From: Bradyrhizobium sp. AZCC 2176
GTDB taxonomy: Bacteria; Pseudomonadota; Alphaproteobacteria; Rhizobiales; Xanthobacteraceae
Direction: 5' to 3'
Assembly: GCF_036924645.1 (NCBI RefSeq)
Contig: NZ_JAZHRX010000001.1
Location: forward strand, 5,421,501-5,485,500
Length of the DNA: 64,000 nt
Shown here one piece after another: positions 53,962-63,283 of the stretch. A program made the position numbers and the translations under genes. Under the pieces are notes generated by a model, which did no database searches, was not told the DNA's origin, and was given only the letters and a program-made list of their open reading frames with translations. Each line of letters opens with the position of its first letter. Position 1 is the stretch's first letter.

Positions 53962-55260
53962 ATGACTCCCGCCGCCCGGCTGTCCGCCGCCATCGAACTG
54001 ATCGAAACCATCGACGCGCAACGCGTTCCCGCGGCAAAGGCGCTGAAGGAGTGGGGCACCGCGCATCGCTATGCCGGCTCGGGTGATCGCGCCGCGATTT
54101 CCGGCCTGATCTGGGACGTGCTGCGGCGGCGGGCGTCGAGCGCCTGGCTGATGGATGCCGACACGCCGCGCGCGCGCGTGCTCGGCATGCTCCGGCTCGA
54201 GCGCGGCATGAGCACGGAAGCGATATCGGCGCTGTGCGACGGCGGACGTTTCGCGCCGGAGCCGCTGAGCGAGGCCGAACGATCAGCGCTGACTTCGGGC
54301 ACGCTCGACGGCGCGCCGCCGCACATTGCCGGCGATTACCCGGAATGGCTGGATGCGCCGCTGGCAGCCGTGTTCGGCGACGACCGCGTGGCGGAGGCGA
54401 CCGCAATGGCGAGCCGCGCGCCGCTTGATCTGCGCGTCAACACGCTGAAGGCCAAGCGCGAGAAGGTTCTCGCATCGCTAAAACATCTCGGCGCCCAGGA
54501 AACGTCGTGGTCGCCGATTGGGCTGCGCATCGAGCTCGGCGCCGACGCGCGCAACCCGGGCATTCACGCCGAGGAGGATTTCATCAAGGGCGCGATCGAG
54601 GTGCAGGACGAGGGCTCGCAACTGGCGACGCTGTTCTCCGCCGCAAAACCCGGCGAGCAGGTGATCGATCTCTGCGCCGGCGCCGGCGGCAAGACGCTGG
54701 CGCTCGCGGCGATGATGGGAGGCAAGGGCCGGCTGATCGCGACCGATCATGACAAGCGCCAGCTCGCGCCGATCTACGAGCGGCTTTCGCGGGCGGGCGT
54801 CCACAACGCCGATGTGCGCGCGCCGAAAGGCGACACTGATCCATTGGCCGACATCAGGGCGTCAGCCGATCTCGTGCTGATCGACGCGCCCTGCACCGGC
54901 ACCGGCACATGGCGCCGCAACCCCGACGCCAAATGGCGCATGCGCCCCGGCGCGCTGGAAGTCCGCTTGAAGGACCAGGCCGAAGTGCTTGATCGCGCGA
55001 GCGCCCTGGTCAAGCCCGGCGGCCGTATCGCTTACGTCACATGCTCGGTGCTACGAAGCGAAAACGGCGATCAGGTGCGCAGCTTTCTCGCGCGCCATCC
55101 GGAATTCTCGATTCAGCCGTTGAACGAGACGGCAAGCGTGCTGTGGGACAAGGCCGAGGGTTTTGAAGCGGCTGCGCTCAAGTCCGCCGAAGGCTGGCTG
55201 ATGACGCCCCGCCGCACCGGCACGGACGGCTTTTTCGTCTCGGTGCTGAAGAAGGCGTGA
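53962..55260 (+). CDS. RsmB-type rRNA cytosine-C5 methyltransferase
   Basis: A 432-residue m5C methyltransferase of the RsmB/NOP family. SAM site VIDLCAGAGGKTLALAA (about 234-250), the catalytic Cys311 in DAPCTGTGTWRRNPD and the release Cys361 in VTCSVLRSENGD are all present. The N-terminal part (about 1-130) is the RNA-binding domain, shorter than in E. coli RsmB. It modifies rRNA, probably 16S. It lies between guaB and guaA, a gene order I recognise from related genomes. Confidence 0.9.
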   Translation: MTPAARLSAAIELIETIDAQRVPAAKALKEWGTAHRYAGSGDRAAISGLIWDVLRRRASSAWLMDADTPRARVLGMLRLERGMSTEAISALCDGGRFAPEPLSEAERSALTSGTLDGAPPHIAGDYPEWLDAPLAAVFGDDRVAEATAMASRAPLDLRVNTLKAKREKVLASLKHLGAQETSWSPIGLRIELGADARNPGIHAEEDFIKGAIEVQDEGSQLATLFSAAKPGEQVIDLCAGAGGKTLALAAMMGGKGRLIATDHDKRQLAPIYERLSRAGVHNADVRAPKGDTDPLADIRASADLVLIDAPCTGTGTWRRNPDAKWRMRPGALEVRLKDQAEVLDRASALVKPGGRIAYVTCSVLRSENGDQVRSFLARHPEFSIQPLNETASVLWDKAEGFEAAALKSAEGWLMTPRRTGTDGFFVSVLKKA

Positions 55261-55283
55261 TCGCGTAGGATGACCCTACGATG

Positions 55284-56393
55284 CTAGATATCGAGATCGG
55301 CCCAGATCGCCGCATGATCCGATGCCGCTTCGGCCTCTCTGGTGATTTCAGGGAAATGCGGGAACAGCGTGCCGTTGGTGCCGCCCCAAACGCCCATGCG
55401 GAAGATTCCTCCGGCCGTCGCCTTCTCGAACAAATCCGGCGACAGCAGGATGTAGTCGATCTTGTTTGAGGCCGTGCCGTTCTTGAACGTTCCGGGCCGT
55501 CCGCCATCGTCGAATCCTGCGAGATCGCTGATGTCCTTCAGGCCCGTTTGGCTGAACAACGGGCCAATCGGGTCGCTGTCCGGGGTGTCGTTGAAGTCGC
55601 CGACCACAGCGATGAACTTATGGTTTTGGCGGAGCTGCCGATAGATCGTGGCCACGCGCGCCGCCTGCCGCTTGCGCTTCGCACTCGAGGACGCCTGCGA
55701 GCCAAAACCCTTGCTCTTGAAGTGATTGGCGAGAACTACGAGCGTATTCCCCTCCGCGGTCTCGATTTCGAATTGCGCGCAATCGCGACTGAAGATGAGA
55801 CCGTCGTCATCCTCGTCGTCGACATGACTGGCGATCGAAACGATATTGAATTTCTTCTTGGTCATGAGCCCGACATCGATGCCCCGATCGTCATTGCCGT
55901 CGATCAGCATGATGTGATCGTAGGGGGCGCCGTCGACGGCGGGCATCACGTCCTTGCAGAACCGCACCAGCGCGGGACGGCTCTCCGCTTCCACGACCCC
56001 GAGCACGTCAGCGTCGATCTCCTTGATGACCCGTGCGGTGTTGCGGGTGGCCTCTTCATTGACCTGCTCCAGCGTGAGGTCGACCCATCCGATCCAGTCG
56101 TCGCGGCCGTCAGCCACGACCTCGATCGGTTTGCCGCTCGGCCGCTTGACGAGATGCCCGCGGTTCTGGCGCAGGATCGCGAATTTGTTCTCGTCGGATT
56201 TCTTCAACCCGAGCGTATCGAGAAGTTCGACGATCCTTTTCTTGTCGGTTGGCGTGTATTTATCCTTGCCGAGAATGGCATTGATGTCCGCCTGCGCCTT
56301 CAGGATTTCTCTGCCTTCGGCGGAAAATCCGGGACCGCTGAGGGCGCGCGCCCGCATGAAAAGATTTTCCACGTTATAGGATGCAAGCTTCAT
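55284..56393 (-). CDS. Endonuclease/exonuclease/phosphatase family protein
   Basis: A 369-residue protein of the EEP fold. MKLASYNVENLF is the opening strand, VLGVVEAESRPALVRF holds the metal-binding Glu, VVLANHFKSKGFGSQ the His, VVGDFNDTPDSDPIG the Asp/Asn pair, and EAASDHAAIWADL the terminal Asp-His. It could cleave nucleic acid or a phosphoester; there is no signal peptide. The ATG at 56391-56393 has GGGGGGAG upstream. It follows the cupin gene on the same strand at 131 bases and is convergent with the methyltransferase gene. Confidence 0.88.
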   Translation of the reverse strand: MKLASYNVENLFMRARALSGPGFSAEGREILKAQADINAILGKDKYTPTDKKRIVELLDTLGLKKSDENKFAILRQNRGHLVKRPSGKPIEVVADGRDDWIGWVDLTLEQVNEEATRNTARVIKEIDADVLGVVEAESRPALVRFCKDVMPAVDGAPYDHIMLIDGNDDRGIDVGLMTKKKFNIVSIASHVDDEDDDGLIFSRDCAQFEIETAEGNTLVVLANHFKSKGFGSQASSSAKRKRQAARVATIYRQLRQNHKFIAVVGDFNDTPDSDPIGPLFSQTGLKDISDLAGFDDGGRPGTFKNGTASNKIDYILLSPDLFEKATAGGIFRMGVWGGTNGTLFPHFPEITREAEAASDHAAIWADLDI

Positions 56394-56524
56394 GGCGCTC
56401 CCCCCAGGTGCTGAAATGACTACTGCAATTATGGGTAGAGAGTAGCCGAGCGTATCGGCGAAGGCAACTTCTACGGGAGGTGCCGGGCAGGAGGTTCTGG
56501 GCGAACCGGCCGCTGACGCGGCGC

Positions 56525-56857
56525 TCAGTCGACGATAAAAAGCTTCGCGCCGGTCTTCGTCGACGAGCGGTGCGCGGCGTCGCCGAAATCCGAGACCTGG
56601 TAGCTCATGCCCGGCTTGAGCTTGAACGTCCGCCCGTCGCGCAATTCGGTGTCGAGTTCGCCTTCCAGCACGTAGAGCACATGGCCGCGGTCGCACCAGT
56701 GATCGGCGAAATAGCCGGGCGAGTACTCGACCATCCGCAGGCGCAGATCGCCGATATTGAGCGTGCGCCACAGCGCTTCGCCGGTGACGCCGGGATGCGT
56801 CGTCGCGGCGACGCCGCTCCAGTCGGTGACGGTGAAGGGCAGGGCGGGGATTTTCAT
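56525..56857 (-). CDS. DHCW-motif cupin fold protein
   Basis: A 110-residue single cupin barrel. ADHWCDRGHVLYVLEGEL is the marker of the DHCW cupin family and carries the metal-site His residues and the Cys; LKPGMSYQVSDFGDAAHRS is the second cupin motif. Family members are small cytoplasmic proteins of unknown reaction. The ATG at 56855-56857 places MKIPALPFTVTDW at the start, the usual N-terminus. Confidence 0.85.
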   Translation of the reverse strand: MKIPALPFTVTDWSGVAATTHPGVTGEALWRTLNIGDLRLRMVEYSPGYFADHWCDRGHVLYVLEGELDTELRDGRTFKLKPGMSYQVSDFGDAAHRSSTKTGAKLFIVD

Positions 56858-56890
56858 GTAGGATGATCCTGCGGTAAGCGAGAGACACCT

Positions 56891-56994
56891 CGTCATTCCG
56901 GGATGGTGCGTTAGCACCAGACCTCAGATGCGCAATTGCGCATCGGGGAATCTCGAGATTCCGGGCTCGATGCTTCGCATCGCCCCGGAATGAC
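56891..56994. repeat. Inverted repeat, CGTCATTCCGGG family (second copy)
   Basis: CGTCATTCCGGG at the left and the end CCCCGGAATGAC pair; inside are GGTGCGTTAGCACC and the ATGCGCAATTGCGCAT palindrome, then GAATCTCGAGATTC. It is the longer relative of 48696-48771. The rest of the gap to guaA (56995-57253) is AT-richer and should contain its promoter. Confidence 0.7.
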
Positions 56995-57253
56995 AGCTAA
57001 TTCTAATGCGCCAGATGTTTACCGAACCCTGCCTGATTTTTCCCCAGCATCGAGCCGCAGATATTCGCAGATCTACGCGCCGCGCTCGTTCTGGTAGAAC
57101 GCGACGACGCTGTCCCGGGCTCACATAGCGAACCGCTTGAGCAAACTAGGTCAATAATACTGTCATATATGGATTTGTCCATGCCCCAAGAAGAATGTGG
57201 GCCAGCCGTTTCTCGCGGTTGCGAGGCCGCCCCCCGTCGCGTATCTGCTTGCC

Positions 57254-58852
57254 ATGACAGCAGCACAAAAAGCCCGCGAGTCGTCGGCGCCCTCGGTGGC
57301 CTCGGCGCATGACAAGATTCTGATTGTCGACTTCGGCAGTCAGGTGACGCAACTGATCGCGCGCCGGGTACGCGAGGAGGGCGTCTATTCCGAGATCGTG
57401 CCGTTCCAGAAGGCCGAAGCCGCCTTCAAGGAGATGAAGCCCAAGGCGGTGATCCTCTCCGGCGGCCCTGAGTCAGTGCACGAAAAAGGCTCGCCGCGCG
57501 CCCCGCAACTGATCTTCGATTCCGGCGTTCCCGTGCTCGGCATCTGCTACGGCCAGATGACCATGGCCGCCCAGCTCGGCGGCGAGGTCGAGGGCGGCCA
57601 CCACCGCGAATTCGGCCGTGCCGATGTCGAGGTGAAGACGGCGAGCAGATTGTTCGACGACACCTGGTCGATGGGCGAGATGCATCCGGTGTGGATGAGC
57701 CATGGCGACCGCATCACCAGGATGCCGCCGGGCTTCACGGTGGCCGGCGTCTCCGCCAACGCGCCGTTCGCCGTGATCCAGGACGAGAAGCGCAAATATT
57801 ACGGCCTGATGTTCCACCCCGAAGTGGTGCACACGCCCGACGGCGCCAAGCTGCTCCGCAATTTCGTCCGCAAGGTCGCAGGTTTCACCGGCGACTGGAC
57901 CATGCGCGCGTTTCGTGAAGAGGCGATCGAAAAAATCCGCGCCCAGGTCGGCAAGGGCAGGGTGATCTGCGGCCTTTCCGGCGGCGTCGATTCCGCCGTC
58001 GCCGCGGTCTTGATCCATGAAGCAATCGGCGACCAGCTCACCTGCGTGTTCGTCGATCACGGCATGCTGCGGCTCGATGAAGCCAAAACCGTCGTCGACC
58101 TGTTCCGGCATCACTACAACATTCCGCTGGTGCACGTTGATGCGTCGAAACAATTCCTCGGCGAACTCGCCGGCGTCAGCGATCCCGAAGCGAAGCGCAA
58201 GACCATCGGCCGCCTGTTCATCGACGTGTTCGATGCGGAGGCCAAGAAGCTCGGCGGCGCGGATTTCCTGGCGCAAGGCACGCTCTATCCTGATGTGATC
58301 GAGAGCGTCTCCTTCACCGGCGGCCCCTCGGTGACGATCAAGTCGCACCACAATGTCGGCGGTCTCCCCGAGCGCATGAACATGAAGCTGGTCGAGCCCT
58401 TGCGCGAGCTGTTCAAGGACGAAGTCCGCGTGTTGGGCCGCGAACTCGGCCTGCCCGAAATCTTCGTCGGCCGTCACCCGTTCCCGGGCCCCGGCCTCGC
58501 CATCCGCTGCCCCGGCGACATCACGAAACAGAAGCTCGACATCCTGCGCCAGGCCGACGCCGTCTATATCGACCAGATCCGCAAAGCCGGCCTCTACGAC
58601 ACCATCTGGCAAGCCTTCGCCGTGCTGCTGCCGGTGAAAACCGTCGGCGTCATGGGCGATGGCCGCACCTACGAATACGTCGTCGGCCTGCGCGCGGTGA
58701 CGTCGACCGACGGCATGACCGCGGACTTCTATCCCTTCGACATGAGCTTCCTCGGCCAGACCGCGACGCGGATCATCAACGAGGTGAAGGGTGTGAATAG
58801 GGTGGTGTATGACGTGACGAGCAAGCCGCCGGGGACGATTGAGTGGGAGTGA
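57254..58852 (+). CDS. guaA: GMP synthase (glutamine-hydrolysing)
   Basis: A 532-residue enzyme of normal length. The class I glutaminase part has GICYGQM with Cys98 and the HPEV pair; the ATP-pyrophosphatase part has [14 protein letters not shown]; the C-terminal dimerisation domain ends [12 protein letters not shown], the conserved terminus. It converts XMP, ATP and glutamine to GMP. The ATG at 57254 is chosen; an N-terminal extension of 20 residues before [11 protein letters not shown] is normal for the group. The reading frame is intact, and a decayed second copy of its 3' part lies at 62884-63034. Confidence 0.97.
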   Translation: MTAAQKARESSAPSVASAHDKILIVDFGSQVTQLIARRVREEGVYSEIVPFQKAEAAFKEMKPKAVILSGGPESVHEKGSPRAPQLIFDSGVPVLGICYGQMTMAAQLGGEVEGGHHREFGRADVEVKTASRLFDDTWSMGEMHPVWMSHGDRITRMPPGFTVAGVSANAPFAVIQDEKRKYYGLMFHPEVVHTPDGAKLLRNFVRKVAGFTGDWTMRAFREEAIEKIRAQVGKGRVICGLSGGVDSAVAAVLIHEAIGDQLTCVFVDHGMLRLDEAKTVVDLFRHHYNIPLVHVDASKQFLGELAGVSDPEAKRKTIGRLFIDVFDAEAKKLGGADFLAQGTLYPDVIESVSFTGGPSVTIKSHHNVGGLPERMNMKLVEPLRELFKDEVRVLGRELGLPEIFVGRHPFPGPGLAIRCPGDITKQKLDILRQADAVYIDQIRKAGLYDTIWQAFAVLLPVKTVGVMGDGRTYEYVVGLRAVTSTDGMTADFYPFDMSFLGQTATRIINEVKGVNRVVYDVTSKPPGTIEWE

Positions 58853-59071
58853 GGGGGCAAATTTCCCTTCGCGCCGGAGGCTGAGGCGGGAAAACCGTGA
58901 TCTCCCACTAGCATAGACGACGGCTAACACCCTCCGCCCGGATCGGCTGCAATTTATCGACATTGCCCATCGCGGCTGCACTCATAAATGGCAGCGCTGC
59001 GGAATTGACGGCTGGAACCATCCGGGTAACCTACCGGAGTTCCATGGCCGTCAACCTTGGTGTCCCACGAA

Positions 59072-60844
59072 ATGATGGCAGATCCGGGCAACGCTCCTGC
59101 CTTACAACATCGGCTTCTATCAGTGCTGATGGTAGACGTCGTCGGTTATACGCGGCTGATGGAACTGGATGAGCGCGGCACCCATGGTCGGCTCATGAAT
59201 TTCAGGTTTTCGATTTTGCATCCCATAGTCGAGGAGCGGCGCGGGAGAATTGTCAAGAACACCGGTGACGGCTTCCTTGCAATGTTCGAAAGCGCCCGGG
59301 ACGCCTTGGAAGCGGCGATCATGATGCAAAACGAGGTGACGAAGCGGGAGGCAGATCAGTCACCGGACCGCCGCATCGCTTTTCGCATGGGCTTGAATAT
59401 CGCTGACGTCATTGTCGAGGATCACGACATCTATGGCGATGGCGTTAACATTGCCGCTCGCCTTCAAAGCTACGCGGAGCCAGGGGGGATCGTCGTTTCG
59501 GGAGCGTTCCGCGATGCGGTTGGCGGAATGCTCGATTTGGATGCCGTCGACCTCGGGTTATTGCATTTGCGCAACCTCTCGCATCCGGTTCAGGTGATCA
59601 GTCTTAGACTTCCTGGAGCGGGGACGACTTCGTTCGGCGAGATGACCGGGGGCTACGAAGGACGTGCGTCGATCGCAGTACTTCCATTTCGCAATCTCTC
59701 GGGCCCAAATGAAACGTACTTTGCACACGGAATGGTCGATCACATTATCTATGCTTTGGGATCCCTGAAGGAACTTTTCGTTATATCGCGCGGCTCCACG
59801 GCTGGTTTCAGTGAAGCAATCGATTTGCGAGCTATCGGCATGGATCTTGGGGTTCGCTATGTGCTCTCTGGCAGCGTGCTGCGGTCGGGACAGCGTCTGA
59901 GAATTGGCACCGAACTTGGCGATGCGAGCACGGGCGAAGTCATTCGCGCCGATCAGCACGAAGGCGATCTCGATGATCTATTCCACGTCCAGGACCGCAT
60001 CGCCCGGGAGGTCGTCAAGACGATTGCGCCCAACGTGCGCGATCGCGAATTGAAGAAATCGCTGCGCAAGCATCCCCAGAACATGACGGCCTACGATCTC
60101 GTCCTGCAAGCGATGGAGCCGCTTTACGAACTCGATTATGCGACCTTTTCGCGCGCCAGGGGATTGCTTCAGCGCGCGATCGCACTAGATCCCGGCTATG
60201 CGCCGGCGTTCTCCTATGCCGCCTATTGGCACATGTTTCGCCAAGGCCAAGGATGGTCGCCGGATGTTTCTGCCGATATCAATACGGCAGCGCGGCTGGC
60301 ACGTGCGGCTATCGCCAATGACAGCCACGACGCAATGGCCTTGGCAATCTTTGGCCACGCGCAATCTCACTTGACGAAGGATTTTGAGCAGTCGGTCAGC
60401 ATTTTCGATAGCGCAATTGCGGTATGTCCGAACTCGGCAATTGCCTGGATACTCAAGAGTGCAACTCTGTGCTTTATCGGCGACGGTCCAAATGCCGTGC
60501 GCTGCGCTGAAACTGGCGTGCGCCTGTCGCCGTTCGATAGGCATGTCTTTTTTGCCGAGCATATTTTGGCGCAAGCTCACTACGTCAATCGCAATTTCGA
60601 TCAGGCCATCTCTTGGGGGCGGCGCGCCGACATGCACAATGCGCGAAATACGTCCAATCTTCGCACCCTTATTTCGAGCTTGATCGCAATCAACAGATCC
60701 GAGGAAGCCCGCGAAATCGCAAAGCGGCACGCCGCAATCGTTCCGGATTTTCGAGTATCAGCTTGGGCCGCCCGCACCCCGATGCAGGGCGACATCAAGA
60801 AACAACGCGTCGACAGGCTGCTGGCTGCGGGGATGCCTGAATAA
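59072..60844 (+). CDS. Class III adenylate cyclase with TolB-like and TPR domains
   Basis: A 590-residue protein. Residues 15-180 are a class III cyclase domain: Asp22 in VLMVDVVGYTRLM and Asp66 in VKNTGDGFLAMF are the metal ligands, Lys62 fits ATP recognition, and DIYGDGVNIAARL (119-131) holds the transition-state Asn and Arg. Residues about 198-320 are a TolB-like N-terminal domain (IAVLPFRNLSGPNETYFAHGM). From about 330 TPR-like helices follow (FSRARGLLQRAIALDPGYAPA, AVRCAETGVRLSPFDRHVF). There is no signal peptide or membrane helix. It likely makes cAMP in response to protein contacts. The start is uncertain; ATG at 59072 lacks a clear ribosome site. Confidence 0.85.
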   Translation: MMADPGNAPALQHRLLSVLMVDVVGYTRLMELDERGTHGRLMNFRFSILHPIVEERRGRIVKNTGDGFLAMFESARDALEAAIMMQNEVTKREADQSPDRRIAFRMGLNIADVIVEDHDIYGDGVNIAARLQSYAEPGGIVVSGAFRDAVGGMLDLDAVDLGLLHLRNLSHPVQVISLRLPGAGTTSFGEMTGGYEGRASIAVLPFRNLSGPNETYFAHGMVDHIIYALGSLKELFVISRGSTAGFSEAIDLRAIGMDLGVRYVLSGSVLRSGQRLRIGTELGDASTGEVIRADQHEGDLDDLFHVQDRIAREVVKTIAPNVRDRELKKSLRKHPQNMTAYDLVLQAMEPLYELDYATFSRARGLLQRAIALDPGYAPAFSYAAYWHMFRQGQGWSPDVSADINTAARLARAAIANDSHDAMALAIFGHAQSHLTKDFEQSVSIFDSAIAVCPNSAIAWILKSATLCFIGDGPNAVRCAETGVRLSPFDRHVFFAEHILAQAHYVNRNFDQAISWGRRADMHNARNTSNLRTLISSLIAINRSEEAREIAKRHAAIVPDFRVSAWAARTPMQGDIKKQRVDRLLAAGMPE

Positions 60845-60931
60845 TCCGTACAAATATGGGCTATTTCACACTACGTTATCACTACTGGTCATATTCATAA
60901 GCTGCGTTCACTCAGGCTAGGGGAGGGCAAC

Positions 60932-61759
60932 ATGACTGGCGATACCGGTGACACGGGTGATACTGGCGACGTCGGCGACGTTGGACTTGGCGGAAGCGAT
61001 GCGGTGCGTTTCCCTGATCGCGTCGATCTCCCGTTTATGACCGAGCCAGGCGTAGCAAGCGTGTCGATCGAACGCACACGCTTTGGTGCCAACAACTGGT
61101 CCTCAATTTCGCAAGCGTGGCGCATATTGGCCGACTTCGGCTCTACCGGGTGGCAGGCAAGCATCACTGTGGAGCCGCCGCAACCGCCAACCGCTTTGGA
61201 AATTGAAGCACTGAGAACCATGGTCCTCGACGAGCGACCTGCCGCGCTTGGCGAGATTCTGGGACAGGACGGGGAATTCATGCGCTATTTCTTGGCAGTG
61301 ATGGGAGCCAGCCCGATCACGCGTCCCGCGACGTTCCTTGTTCTGAACGCGGCAAATCTGGTCGCCACAATGGCCGTGATGTACTTCAAGAGCAAATTTG
61401 ACCGCCCGCGACCCTCTCAGCTCGTTCCGGCGCTGCTGCCCCCGATTCCGGTCCCAGGCCATGCGTCCTATCCCAGCGGTCATTCCACGCAGGCACACCT
61501 ATTTGCACAATGCGCGATCGCGATCCTGCAGGCGACGCCGGGGCAGGGGATCAGCCTCGTTCTAGCCAGGCTTGCCGATCGCATTGCACGCAATCGAGAG
61601 ATTGCCGGTCTTCACTTTCCATCCGACAGCGCCGCCGGTGCCATTCTGGCCTCCAGTCTATTTTCGATTTTGACGGACGAGAGTGTTATGCCGCATCCCG
61701 CCGGCAAGCCCTCGGCATTTGCCGCCGCTATGACGGCCGCTCGGTCCGAGTGGGCTTGA
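60932..61759 (+). CDS. PAP2/vanadium-haloperoxidase-like phosphatase
   Basis: A 275-residue protein. FKSKFDRPRPSQ (152-163), YPSGHS (180-185) and NREIAGLHFPSD (221-232) give the three signature motifs of PAP2 phosphatases and vanadium haloperoxidases, including the Lys, two Arg and two His. The first 20 residues repeat Gly-Asp-Thr/Val (GDTGDTGDTGDVGDVG), a collagen-like run. There are few strongly hydrophobic helices and no signal peptide, so a soluble haloperoxidase-like type is more probable than a lipid phosphatase. GGGGAGG precedes the ATG. It is followed 11 bases later by the G1-like peptidase. Confidence 0.83.
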   Translation: MTGDTGDTGDTGDVGDVGLGGSDAVRFPDRVDLPFMTEPGVASVSIERTRFGANNWSSISQAWRILADFGSTGWQASITVEPPQPPTALEIEALRTMVLDERPAALGEILGQDGEFMRYFLAVMGASPITRPATFLVLNAANLVATMAVMYFKSKFDRPRPSQLVPALLPPIPVPGHASYPSGHSTQAHLFAQCAIAILQATPGQGISLVLARLADRIARNREIAGLHFPSDSAAGAILASSLFSILTDESVMPHPAGKPSAFAAAMTAARSEWA

Positions 61760-61770
61760 GGGCGGCGCCG

Positions 61771-62865
61771 ATGGGCGAAATGGCGAAGCGGTTTGAGTTG
61801 TCTCTCGACTTTTTCAAGGAGATCGAGCAGCGCGCACATGCCTATCCAACGCCGCCAAAGGAGTTGGATCCGCTGCTGGCGACAGAAGCGCAGCTTGAGC
61901 GATATGGCCTGCCACCTCGCCCCAATGAAGACAACGAGCCCGATCTTTTTCGACTCTGGACTCGACTGTTAGGCAAACCGCTCCACGTTGTTGCGACGGA
62001 GTTCCCCAAGGTCGAGAACGGGCAGCCGCCTCTTATCCCGGTCAATCGTGTCGGGCGCATCGCAAGACCCGGTTTTCGTCGATTCCAGAGCAGCCGGAAT
62101 TGGTCCGGCGGCTATCTCACTCCGGAGCGCTCGGATAAATTAGTATACGTCAGCGGAGCGTGGCAGGTGCCGGACCTATCGCTGCCGCCCGTTCTGCCAC
62201 ATGGCGTAGCGCAGGGCGACGAATTTCAATCGTCGGTGTGGATCGGCATCGATGGTCGCCGACGCTATCCGATGTCGTCGATGCCACAGATTGGCACCAG
62301 CCAGTGCTTACAAATTGTCGACGGCGTCAAAAAGAAAAAGACATATGCTTGGTGGCAATGGTGGTCATTGGACGCGAACTATCCGCCGGATAATCGAAAC
62401 AATCCGCCCGTACCGATCCCGAACTTCAGCGTTTCCGTAAACGACGAGATCATTGCTGGATTGACGTTGCGCTCTGCCGATGAGGTGCAGTTCTTCATCA
62501 AGAACCAGACGACGGGCCTATTCACTACTTTTCTAGTCGTCGCGCCCGGCCCAATTCTGCCGCTTGGCTCGACAGCCGAGTGGATTGTGGAGCGGCCGAC
62601 CGTTATCGGCGATCATCGTCTGTACCCTTTGCCGAGCTACACGGACGTTGTCTTTCGCGATTGCCTTGCGCAGTCGGCTGCATCAATCGGGGCGCCAACG
62701 ACGGTCCAACAACTTGATCGACTTCGGCTCATCAGGATGGTCGAGGTTTTTCCAACCCCCCACCGCACGTCCTTCGTGTCGGTTCCGCAAAAGTCGGGCG
62801 ACCGCTGTATTCGCGTCTGCTATCGCGACGCCTCGGCACCCGGCAGCGGCGGCCTCTTGAGTTGA
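61771..62865 (+). CDS. Probable glutamic endopeptidase (G1/eqolisin-like)
   Basis: A 364-residue protein. An N-terminal part of about 105 residues ([23 protein letters not shown]) precedes a beta-sandwich of about 200. In that part SRNWSGGYL (108-116), [19 protein letters not shown] (155-162), PQIGTSQ (172-178), YAWWQWW (192-198) and [13 protein letters not shown] (267-279) follow the order of motifs in eqolisins. Gln173 and Glu270 fall where the catalytic Gln/Glu dyad lies. A C-terminal addition of about 65 residues is not in the fungal enzymes. No signal peptide is seen. It shares a transcript with the PAP2 gene. The assignment is by pattern only. Confidence 0.72.
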   Translation: MGEMAKRFELSLDFFKEIEQRAHAYPTPPKELDPLLATEAQLERYGLPPRPNEDNEPDLFRLWTRLLGKPLHVVATEFPKVENGQPPLIPVNRVGRIARPGFRRFQSSRNWSGGYLTPERSDKLVYVSGAWQVPDLSLPPVLPHGVAQGDEFQSSVWIGIDGRRRYPMSSMPQIGTSQCLQIVDGVKKKKTYAWWQWWSLDANYPPDNRNNPPVPIPNFSVSVNDEIIAGLTLRSADEVQFFIKNQTTGLFTTFLVVAPGPILPLGSTAEWIVERPTVIGDHRLYPLPSYTDVVFRDCLAQSAASIGAPTTVQQLDRLRLIRMVEVFPTPHRTSFVSVPQKSGDRCIRVCYRDASAPGSGGLLS

Positions 62866-62883
62866 TATCCTTGGTAAAATTAC

Positions 62884-63034
62884 CGCCAGTGAAGGGCGAC
62901 GGCCGCACGTGCGATTTCGTCGCGCCCTACGCGCCGTGACCTCCATCGACGGCATGACCGCGGACTTCTGCCAGTTCGAAATGAAATTCTTAGGGAAGAC
63001 TGCCACGCGCATCATCAGCGAGGTGAAGGGCGTG
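62884..63034 (+). pseudogene. Decayed copy of the guaA 3' region
   Basis: The DNA matches guaA from about 58630 to 58795: VKGDGRT, then [24 protein letters not shown] and EVKGV align with the GMP synthase C-terminal domain, with substitutions. Against guaA it lacks about 15 bases after the V-K codons and one base near 62925, so the frame is broken. It has no start, no N-terminal parts, and the last 19 codons of guaA are missing. It is best explained as the original guaA end displaced when the island inserted. Confidence 0.75.
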
Positions 63035-63283
63035 TCCGGGCGCAGCCCTTGGATCGCTCGGCCCGCTGCGGTTCGCGCCGGGCGCGAACGCCGACATCTA
63101 CAAGCTGATCGCGATCAGCGGCACCGATCCCGGCGGCATAGGGCGGCAAGGCCTGATCTTTTTCGAAGGCCTGATCTCTTTCATTCCTTCTGCTTTTTCA
63201 TGTGAGCTTAAAAGAGTCTGGCTTCGACTGGAGCGTCCGCCCGGGTGAACGCAGCGATACCTGGGGCCACTATTCCGGCGGTA
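63035..63283 (+). other. Gene-poor stretch, possible remnant coding
   Basis: No complete gene. One frame (63065-63160) reads [20 protein letters not shown], which looks protein-like but runs into unrelated sequence and has no start or ribosome site. It may be debris from the insertion event or the end of a lost gene. A second short frame near 63205-63300 (GFDWSVRPGERSDTWGHYSG) is similar in quality. Confidence 0.3.

Larger units (their letters stand above)
58853..63034. mobile_element. Probable small genomic island at the guaA 3' end
   Basis: The stretch between the stop of intact guaA and a decayed repeat of the guaA 3' end carries three plus-strand genes (cyclase-TolB-TPR, PAP2 phosphatase, G1-like peptidase) that are unrelated to the surrounding housekeeping genes. 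By eye its codon third positions are less GC-rich. guaA 3' ends are a known integration site for genomic islands, where the incoming DNA restores the gene and displaces the old end. No integrase was seen inside, so the element is probably a remnant. Boundaries are approximate. Confidence 0.5.

Noticed and set aside
58853..59071. Attachment-site direct repeat directly after guaA
   Set aside because: The guaA end and the distal remnant share only the diverged gene sequence; no short exact repeat that could be named as att site was found by eye.
62909..63205. A 98-codon open frame behind the G1-like gene, possible small protein
   Set aside because: Its first half is the GMP synthase C-terminal sequence read from the decayed guaA copy, and the rest is unrelated. 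There is no ribosome site, so it is treated as part of a pseudogene.
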